This document shows positions 5,507 to 10,231 of a stretch of 10,231 bases of DNA, one piece after another (positions within the stretch are counted from its first letter, which is position 1; every line of letters begins with the position of its first letter). The notes below the pieces were generated by a model. It worked only from the letters and a program-made list of their open reading frames with translations. It was not told the origin of the DNA and ran no database searches. The stretch spans positions 1-10,231 of the forward strand of contig VBGV01000050.1 in NCBI GenBank assembly GCA_005880755.1, given 5' to 3'. This DNA comes from Chloroflexota bacterium. Lineage in GTDB: Bacteria; Chloroflexota; Dormibacteria; Dormibacterales; Dormibacteraceae. The translations under genes and the position numbers were made by a program.

Positions 5507-7173
5507 CGACGCTCGCGCAGCCAGGCCGCAGCGTCCGCCGCGAAGTAGGTCATGACGATGCCGGCCCCGGCCCGCGCGATCGCCGTCAGCGACTCGAGGA
5601 TGGCGCCGCGCCTGTCGATCCAACCACGCTGCGCGGCGGCCTCGATCATCGCGGCCTCGCCGCTCACCTGGTACGCCGCGAGCGGCAGGTCGAAGCGCTG
5701 CCGCGCGCGCGCCAGGAGGTCGAGGGAAGTGATCGCCGGCTTGACCATCAGGATGTCGGCGCCCTCGTCGGCGTCGAGCTGCATCTCGCGCAATGCCTCG
5801 TGCGCGTTGGCGGGGTCCATCTGATACGACTTGCGGTCGCCGAAGCTCGGCGTCGATCCCGCCGCCTCACGGAACGGCCCATAGAAGCTCGAGGCGTGCT
5901 TGGACGCGTAAGCCATGATCGCGGTGCCGCCAAGCCCGGCGGCGTCGAGACCGGAGCGAAGCGCCGCGACCTGTCCGTCCATCATGGCGCTCGGCCCGAC
6001 GATGTCCGCTCCCGCTTCTGCGTAGGCGATCGCGGCCGCGGCCAGCCGCGGCAGCGTGGCGTCGTTGTCGACTTTCTCTCCGTCCAGCACCCCGCAGTGG
6101 CCATGCGACGTGTACTCGCACAGGCAGACATCGGCGGCCAGCGCAAGCGGCAGGCCTTCGGCGCGTAGCAGCCGCAGCGTCTCGGGTACCGGGCCTCGCG
6201 GATCGTCGGCGCCCGAGCCGTTGCGATCTTTTGATTCCGGAATCCCGAACAACAGCACCCCGCCGATACCGAGCTCGGCGAAACGATGGGCTTCACGCAG
6301 AGCAAGGTCGGGCGTCAGCCGGTGATGTCCCACCAGCGAGGGAATCTCGTGCCGCGTTTCGCGTCCGCTGATGACGAACAGGGGAGCGATCAGCTGCTCG
6401 GGATCGAGCCTTGTCTCCCGGACCAACGCCCGTACGGCGGGGCTTGTCCTGAGCCGGCGTGGCCTTTCGGCGCCCGGCGTCTTGATGTTGGGAATCGCTC
6501 GTGTGACCGCCGCCGCCAGTTGCTCAACGCCGGCCGCTTCGGCTTCGGCGACTACCTGGAAGCCCGCGTCTCGTGCGACCGCCGACGTGCGCGGGCCGAT
6601 CGTGATCGCGGGCAGGCTGGTTGGGCCGCCGAGCTTCATGAAGCCGCGCACCGCGGACCCCGAGGCGAACACGACCGCAGCGATATCGGGCTGACGTAGT
6701 GCCTGACGGAGCTCCTCCGCTGATTCGGCGGGACCCTCCACGGTCTCGTACGCCGTGACCTCGTCGACCAATGCACCACGCTTGCGCAGTCCGGCCGGCA
6801 GGTCGGGGTCGGCCAGCGAGGCGCGGACGAGCAAGACCCGCGTGCCGCCCGGATCCGGCAGCGCATCGGCGAGCGCGCTGCCGTTGGGGTCGGCCGGCAC
6901 AAGGTCCACTTTCACGCCGCGCGCCCTCAATGCACTCGCGGTCGCTTCGCCGACCGCGGCCCAGCGAGGACCCGCGAGGGCTACCGGCAGAGCGGCCACA
7001 CCCGCCGCGCTGGTCACGACCACCCAGTCGTAGCGGGCGAAATCGGGCCATTCGACAGGCACCGCTCGCGTGAGCACGGTCGGTACTGCCCGCACGCGAA
7101 ACCCACGCGATTCGAGCTCGGCCACGAGCGGGTCGTTCTCGCCCCCAGGCCTGGTCACCAGGACGGCGGTCAT
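5503..7173 (-). CDS. hemDB: Fused uroporphyrinogen-III synthase / porphobilinogen synthase (HemD-HemB)
   Basis: One uninterrupted 556-residue frame holds two enzymes. Residues 1-228 are a HemD fold: TRPGGENDPL near the start, WAAVGEATASAL (71-82), VTAYETV (139-145), VVFASGSAVRGF (167-178) and ITIGPRTSAVARDAGF (190-205). Residues about 237-556 are complete HemB: RPRRLR (237-242), the zinc-cysteine loop DVCLCEYTSHGHCG with Cys350, Cys352 and Cys360, Lys425 in MAYASKHASSFYGPFR, and Schiff-base Lys478 in GADILMVKP. HemB condenses two ALA to porphobilinogen; HemD closes hydroxymethylbilane to uroporphyrinogen III. The linker (about 226-240) contains no ATG, GTG or TTG codon before the RPRRLR motif, so HemB cannot easily be made alone. 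ATGA overlaps link it to hemC before and chdC after. hemD-hemB adjacency is normal in B. subtilis and Actinobacteria; the fusion is the novelty. Confidence 0.95.
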   Translation of the reverse strand: MTAVLVTRPGGENDPLVAELESRGFRVRAVPTVLTRAVPVEWPDFARYDWVVVTSAAGVAALPVALAGPRWAAVGEATASALRARGVKVDLVPADPNGSALADALPDPGGTRVLLVRASLADPDLPAGLRKRGALVDEVTAYETVEGPAESAEELRQALRQPDIAAVVFASGSAVRGFMKLGGPTSLPAITIGPRTSAVARDAGFQVVAEAEAAGVEQLAAAVTRAIPNIKTPGAERPRRLRTSPAVRALVRETRLDPEQLIAPLFVISGRETRHEIPSLVGHHRLTPDLALREAHRFAELGIGGVLLFGIPESKDRNGSGADDPRGPVPETLRLLRAEGLPLALAADVCLCEYTSHGHCGVLDGEKVDNDATLPRLAAAAIAYAEAGADIVGPSAMMDGQVAALRSGLDAAGLGGTAIMAYASKHASSFYGPFREAAGSTPSFGDRKSYQMDPANAHEALREMQLDADEGADILMVKPAITSLDLLARARQRFDLPLAAYQVSGEAAMIEAAAQRGWIDRRGAILESLTAIARAGAGIVMTYFAADAAAWLRERR

Positions 7174-8054
7174 CTCAGCAGGACCGCGCCCGCGAGCCTG
7201 CGGCCGGCAGCACCGGCGAGGGCGATCGCATTGGACCGCTCGCCTTCGATCACCTCGACTCGCAAGTCGGACCCATCACTGTTGACGCCCCCGACGATCA
7301 TCGTGAAGCGTTCGCCTTCAATCGAAGCCAGCGCGCCCACCGGCGCACGGCACGTCCCGCCTGTCGCCGACAGCACACTTCTTTCGGCCTCCACGGCGAG
7401 ACGGACATCCTGCTCGTCCAGCTTCTCGAGCGCCTCCAACAACGCCCCGTCCGTGCGGCGGGCCTGGATCGCGAGCGCACCTTGCGCCGGGGCGGGCGTG
7501 ATCACCTTCGGATCGATCCGCTGGTCGATTCGTGCGCCTCGCCCGAGACGGTCGAGTCCGGCGGCGGCGATCACCAGCGCATCGACCTCGCCCGCGTCGA
7601 GACGGCGGAGCCGGGTGTCGACGTTGCCGTGCAGCGGAACGATGCGCAGGTCGCCGCGCGCGGCGCGCACGAATCCGGCGCGGCGCGGACTGTCGGTGCC
7701 CACCGTGGCGTTGGCGGGCAGGTTCGCCAGCGACTGGGCTTTTGACTTCGTCACCAGCGCGTCACGCGGATCGGCCCTCTCCGGATAGGCGACGATCACC
7801 AGGTCAGGCTCTTCTTCCAACGGAACGTCTTTGGCGCTGTGGACGGCGACATCGATTTGGCCGCGTTTGAGGGCGTTCGCGATCGCCGCGACGAAGATGC
7901 CTTCGCCGGGGACGGTGTCGACCGGCCGCAGGTCGCCTTCGGTCACGATCCTCACCACCGCCACGTCGTGGCCGGCGGAGCGAAGACGGCCGGCGACCCA
8001 ATCGCTCTGCGCCAGGGCGAGCATCGATCCGCGCGTGCCGAGCCGGATCCTCAT
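7170..8054 (-). CDS. hemC: Porphobilinogen deaminase (hydroxymethylbilane synthase)
   Basis: This enzyme links four porphobilinogens into hydroxymethylbilane on a covalently bound dipyrromethane cofactor. The 294-residue sequence shows GTRGSMLALAQS (6-17), HSAKDVP (72-78) with catalytic Asp76, GTDSPRR (119-125) with the paired substrate-binding arginines, AAAGLDRLG and TGGTCRAPVGA with cofactor-attaching Cys235. Two active-site places are unusual: the near-invariant RGN(V/L)xTR motif reads HGNVDTR (His142 for E. coli Arg149), and the GGKG loop reads PGEG (Glu51) with a shorter lead. Key catalytic residues are otherwise intact, so activity is likely. Its ATG shares ATGA with the hemA stop, and its own TGA overlaps the start of the HemD half of the fusion, the next enzyme to use its unstable product. 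Confidence 0.96.
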   Translation of the reverse strand: MRIRLGTRGSMLALAQSDWVAGRLRSAGHDVAVVRIVTEGDLRPVDTVPGEGIFVAAIANALKRGQIDVAVHSAKDVPLEEEPDLVIVAYPERADPRDALVTKSKAQSLANLPANATVGTDSPRRAGFVRAARGDLRIVPLHGNVDTRLRRLDAGEVDALVIAAAGLDRLGRGARIDQRIDPKVITPAPAQGALAIQARRTDGALLEALEKLDEQDVRLAVEAERSVLSATGGTCRAPVGALASIEGERFTMIVGGVNSDGSDLRVEVIEGERSNAIALAGAAGRRLAGAVLLR

Positions 8055-8941
8055 CGCGCCTGCCCGAGCCAGGCCATGTACTCGGCCGACTTGAGGGCGA
8101 CCAGACGCTTCGCGTCCTCTATATATGCGCCAGGCAGCGATGCGTCGCGGCGGTAGAGGTCGTCGATGCCGAGAAAGCTTCCGTTGAGCCGCCGCCGGAC
8201 CGCGTCCGGGACCGCGTGCGGCGCCGATATGTCCGCGATCGGCGGCAGAGCATCGGTTTTCGCTCTCGCGAGCTCGAACCAGGGGCCGCCCAGCGCAACG
8301 GCGACGCCCGCGGCGTTGCCCGTCAGCTCAGCGCCCGCGCCCAGGTCGACGCCGCGACCCGCGTAGACGCGTGCCAGCCGGACGGCGCGATCGGGATCGC
8401 GGCTCGCGATGACCAGTTCCGCGCCTGAGTTCGCCAACGCATGAGCGAGGGCGGCGCCCATGCGCCCGGCGCCGGCGACGACGACCGTTTGGTCCGCCAG
8501 GTCCGCCTTCTTACCCAGCCACGCGACCGCGCTCTGCGCCAGGTTGCCGCTGGATTCTGTTCGCCTGGACCGCGCTTTCCGGCCGGCGGCGATGGCGGTC
8601 TCGAACAGGCGGTGGAGGCGCGGATCCCTCTCTCGCCTCGCCCCGGCCCGGCTCAGCGCCTCGCGGACCTGGTGCAGCACCTCATCCTCCCCGACGATGA
8701 CGCTCTCCAGCCCACATGCCACGCCAAGCAGATGGGCCACAGCGGGTTCGCCGGACAGTGCACGAACCGACTCGTGACGCGGAATCGGTCCTACGCCGTA
8801 CAGCTCCGCGCGATGACACGTGACGAGCGTCACGCCGTCACCTCCGCGGGCGAGCCATTCCTGCATCTCGCGCGCAGCGACCGCACGAGCCGTAGCGTCG
8901 GCGTCGGCCGCCGACACGGTGAGCGCCCAGACCCCAGTCAA
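8051..8941 (-). CDS. hemA: Glutamyl-tRNA reductase, short form without the C-terminal dimerization domain
   Basis: This NADPH-dependent enzyme reduces glutamyl-tRNA(Glu) to glutamate-1-semialdehyde, the entry step of the C5 pathway. Seen: LVTCHRAELYGV (39-50) with catalytic Cys42 (family usual S-T-C-N-R, here T-C-H-R), VAHLLGVACGLESVIVGEDEVL (from Val68) with conserved His70 and the GLxSxxxGE motif, a nucleotide-binding VVVAGAGRMGAAL (153-165), and a closing EYMAWL (287-292). Homologues are usually over 400 residues and continue past this point into a helical dimerization domain; here the protein stops at residue 296. The N-terminal NHKTAP-like motif is also not recognisable. The start is TTG at 8941, sharing TTGA with the regulator's stop, with AGAGGA 11 nt upstream. 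No ATG or GTG is in frame nearby. The hemC ATG overlaps its stop, so the truncation is not an assembly accident at that end. Confidence 0.9.
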   Translation of the reverse strand: MTGVWALTVSAADADATARAVAAREMQEWLARGGDGVTLVTCHRAELYGVGPIPRHESVRALSGEPAVAHLLGVACGLESVIVGEDEVLHQVREALSRAGARRERDPRLHRLFETAIAAGRKARSRRTESSGNLAQSAVAWLGKKADLADQTVVVAGAGRMGAALAHALANSGAELVIASRDPDRAVRLARVYAGRGVDLGAGAELTGNAAGVAVALGGPWFELARAKTDALPPIADISAPHAVPDAVRRRLNGSFLGIDDLYRRDASLPGAYIEDAKRLVALKSAEYMAWLGQAR

Positions 8942-9552
8942 GACTTCGTGTGTCCTCTCATCAACGCCACGAGCAGGCGATCGAGCGCCGACTCGGCGTC
9001 GACGAGAAGGGCGGTTGCTTCACGCGTGTCGAGGCGTCGCCGTCGGGCAAGCGCCGCCAGGCCATCGACGAACGGCTTGCGAAAACGAAGAAATCCTTCG
9101 ACCGTGTCACTCAGTGATGCACCGCGCTTTGCCGCCGCCGCGCCGTATTCGCCCGCATGTCGCTCGGCGACCGTGAGATCGCCGCGTTCAACGTCGAGGT
9201 GAGTCAAGAGATCGCCGACGAGCTGCATGCCGCGCTCGCGGAATCGAATGCGCTCGTCTTCGGACAGATCGGCCAGCCAGGCAGCGTGCTCACGCTTGGG
9301 CGCAAGCGGTCGGGCGCGACGATATGCGCGAGCCATGTGATCGGAGGACGAGGCCAGCGCCGGACGGCGGGTGCGGCGTGCAGGCACCAATGCCTGCACC
9401 GCTGCGATCAGGAAGCGTCGGTGGCCGCCGGGGGTCGTGAATGATGCGATCTGACCGAGATCGGCCCACCGGCGGAGCGTGTTTGGCGTTACGCCGAGTG
9501 TGCGGCTCGCCTCCCCCAGGGTGAACCAGCGGTTCCTATCATTCCTACCCAA
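8938..9552 (-). CDS. MerR/excisionase-type HTH regulator with a C-terminal helical (RsbR-N-like) domain
   Basis: A 204-residue putative transcription factor. Residues 9-47 form a MerR-superfamily winged HTH: FTLGEASRTLGVTPNTLRRW, followed by a wing ending TPGGHRRF, as in BldC/excisionase-like proteins. A basic, low-complexity linker (about 55-90) leads to an all-helical region (about 95-198). Its core, YGAAAAKRGASLSDTVEGFL (136-155), resembles the N-terminal non-heme-globin domain of RsbR-type stress regulators; this likeness is by eye only. Lying between cobA and hemA, it may adjust heme output, perhaps autoregulating the operon (inference; no ligand or target is visible). The start is TTG at 9552, the only start codon in this frame after a TAG at 9567-9565, and it overlaps the cobA end by 8 bp. 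The stop overlaps hemA by 4 bp. Confidence 0.85.
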   Translation of the reverse strand: MGRNDRNRWFTLGEASRTLGVTPNTLRRWADLGQIASFTTPGGHRRFLIAAVQALVPARRTRRPALASSSDHMARAYRRARPLAPKREHAAWLADLSEDERIRFRERGMQLVGDLLTHLDVERGDLTVAERHAGEYGAAAAKRGASLSDTVEGFLRFRKPFVDGLAALARRRRLDTREATALLVDAESALDRLLVALMRGHTKS

Positions 9553-10231
9553 AACTAGCCAAAGCTACCACCTGCCGGTGGTTCGCCGCGGCCGCGGCTA
9601 CGACCTCGCCCACGACCAGCGTCGCCGGCGGGCCGAGTCCCGCCCGCCGCACCTCCTCAGCGATGCTGCCAAGCGTGGCGGTCACAACCTCCTGCTCAGG
9701 AAGCGTCGCGCTGCTGATCACCGCGGCGGGTCGGTCGTGGCCCAGCACGTCGACCAGGGTCGCGGTGATCGCCTTGAGCTTGCCGTGCGCCATGAGGACG
9801 ACGAGCGTGTCGGCGGACGCGGCGAGCTGACGCAGGCGAGCCGGCGGCGCGTCGCCCTCACCCGCGGTCACCGCCAGCGACGAGGCCACCCCGCGCATCG
9901 TGAGGGAGATGCCGGCCGCGGCCGGCGCCGCCATCGCCGCGCTCACGCCGGGAACGACGACCACGTCGACGCTCGCGGCGACCAGGTCGCGAAGCTCCTC
10001 ACCGCCACGGCCGAATACGAACGGATCGCCACCTTTGAGACGGACCACGAAGTGGCCGAGGCGTGCGAGCTCAATCATGCGGGCGGTGGTCTCTGACTGC
10101 GGCACGCTCGCGCGGCCGCCGCGCTTGCCCACGTTCTCGAGGCGTGTGTCCGGGCCGCAAAGGGCCAGCGTCTCGGCGCTGACCAGTGCGTCGTGGAGCA
10201 CAAAGTCCGCGTCCGCGAGCAGCTCGCGGGC
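9545..10231 (-). CDS. cobA: Uroporphyrinogen-III C-methyltransferase (SUMT), N-terminus outside window
   Basis: This SAM-dependent enzyme methylates uroporphyrinogen III at C2 and C7 to precorrin-2, feeding siroheme or cobalamin. The frame is open to the right edge; the first visible residues ARELLADADFVLHDALVS match the region that follows the missing GxGPGDP loop, so only about 20-25 residues are absent. Other family marks are NVGKRGG, RLKGGDPFVFGRGGEE, VVPGVSAAMAAPAAAGI, LTMRGVASSLAV and a C-terminal PATLVVGEVV. There is no HemD domain at its C-terminus, unlike the CobA-HemD fusions of many Actinobacteria and Clostridia; HemD is fused to HemB instead. It ends in TAG at 9547-9545, overlapping the HTH gene start by 8 bp. 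Its place at the head of the visible operon puts the branch-point enzyme under the same transcript as heme synthesis. Confidence 0.95.
   Translation of the reverse strand, partial: ARELLADADFVLHDALVSAETLALCGPDTRLENVGKRGGRASVPQSETTARMIELARLGHFVVRLKGGDPFVFGRGGEELRDLVAASVDVVVVPGVSAAMAAPAAAGISLTMRGVASSLAVTAGEGDAPPARLRQLAASADTLVVLMAHGKLKAITATLVDVLGHDRPAAVISSATLPEQEVVTATLGSIAEEVRRAGLGPPATLVVGEVVAAAAANHRQVVALASFG

Larger units (their letters stand above)
1722..10231 (-). other. Heme biosynthesis operon with every gene junction overlapping
   Basis: The order on the minus strand is cobA, HTH regulator, hemA, hemC, hemDB, chdC, hemL, hemE, hemH. The junction overlaps are 8, 4 (TTGA), 4 (ATGA), 4 (ATGA), 4 (ATGA), 4 (ATGA), 4 (GTGA) and 11 bp. 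No promoter or terminator fits between the genes, so one transcript and coupled translation are likely. The order A-C-D-B-L followed by E-H matches the two Bacillus subtilis heme operons joined, minus hemX and hemY. The operon promoter is beyond the right edge, and no clear terminator was seen after hemH. Confidence 0.85.

Noticed and set aside
5455..6168. 237-residue plus-strand frame opposite the HemB domain
   Set aside because: Arginine- and glycine-rich with no recognisable domain; fully antisense to the catalytic part of HemB.
6430..6560. Possible split of hemDB into two genes
   Set aside because: No stop codon and no ATG, GTG or TTG was found in the linker ahead of the HemB motif; both domains are intact in the same frame.
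8119..8127. AT-rich tatatat run as a promoter
   Set aside because: It lies inside the conserved C-terminal coding part of hemA and has no -35 partner; coding constraint explains it.

Overview
The window is a high-GC bacterial segment (roughly two-thirds G+C by eye, with GTG and TTG starts and many spurious antisense reading frames). It is dominated by a tightly packed tetrapyrrole (heme) biosynthesis operon on the minus strand. Gene content points to a bacterium using the coproporphyrin-dependent heme route found in Firmicutes, Actinobacteria, Deinococcus-Thermus, Chloroflexi-like lineages and others. The high GC and overlapped genes suggest a Chloroflexota/Dormibacterota- or Actinobacteria-like soil organism, but I cannot fix the phylum from the sequence alone.

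Layout, left to right. 1-1180 (+): the last codons of an OmpR-type response regulator, overlapping by 1 bp with a complete membrane sensor histidine kinase. 1195-1674 (-): a small lipoprotein of the YxFxxD secreted-repeat type, convergent with the kinase. 1675-1721: the only intergenic gap of note, carrying an 11-bp-period direct repeat that resembles an OmpR/PhoB-family operator. 1722-10231 (-): eight gene units, read right to left: cobA (partial, enters from the right edge), a MerR-like HTH regulator, hemA, hemC, a hemD-hemB fusion, chdC (hemQ), hemL, hemE (GTG start) and hemH/cpfC. Every junction in this run overlaps (8, 4, 4, 4, 4, 4, 4 and 11 bp), so the operon has no intergenic DNA and is probably translationally coupled. 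The promoter must lie beyond the right edge.

Together the genes cover glutamyl-tRNA to glutamate semialdehyde (HemA), ALA (HemL), porphobilinogen (HemB), hydroxymethylbilane (HemC), uroporphyrinogen III (HemD), coproporphyrinogen III (HemE), iron insertion (HemH/CpfC) and decarboxylation of coproheme to heme b (ChdC). CobA branches uroporphyrinogen III towards siroheme or cobalamin. The one missing step is oxidation of coproporphyrinogen III to coproporphyrin III (CgoX/HemY), which must be encoded elsewhere. The order A-C-D-B-L recalls the Bacillus subtilis hemAXCDBL operon, here joined to hemE-hemH, with chdC inserted and hemD and hemB fused.

Most notable points: the HemD-HemB fusion with no possible internal start for HemB; a GluTR that stops before the usual dimerization domain; a HemC in which an otherwise near-invariant active-site arginine is histidine; and a DNA-binding regulator with a C-terminal RsbR-N-like helical domain wedged between cobA and hemA.
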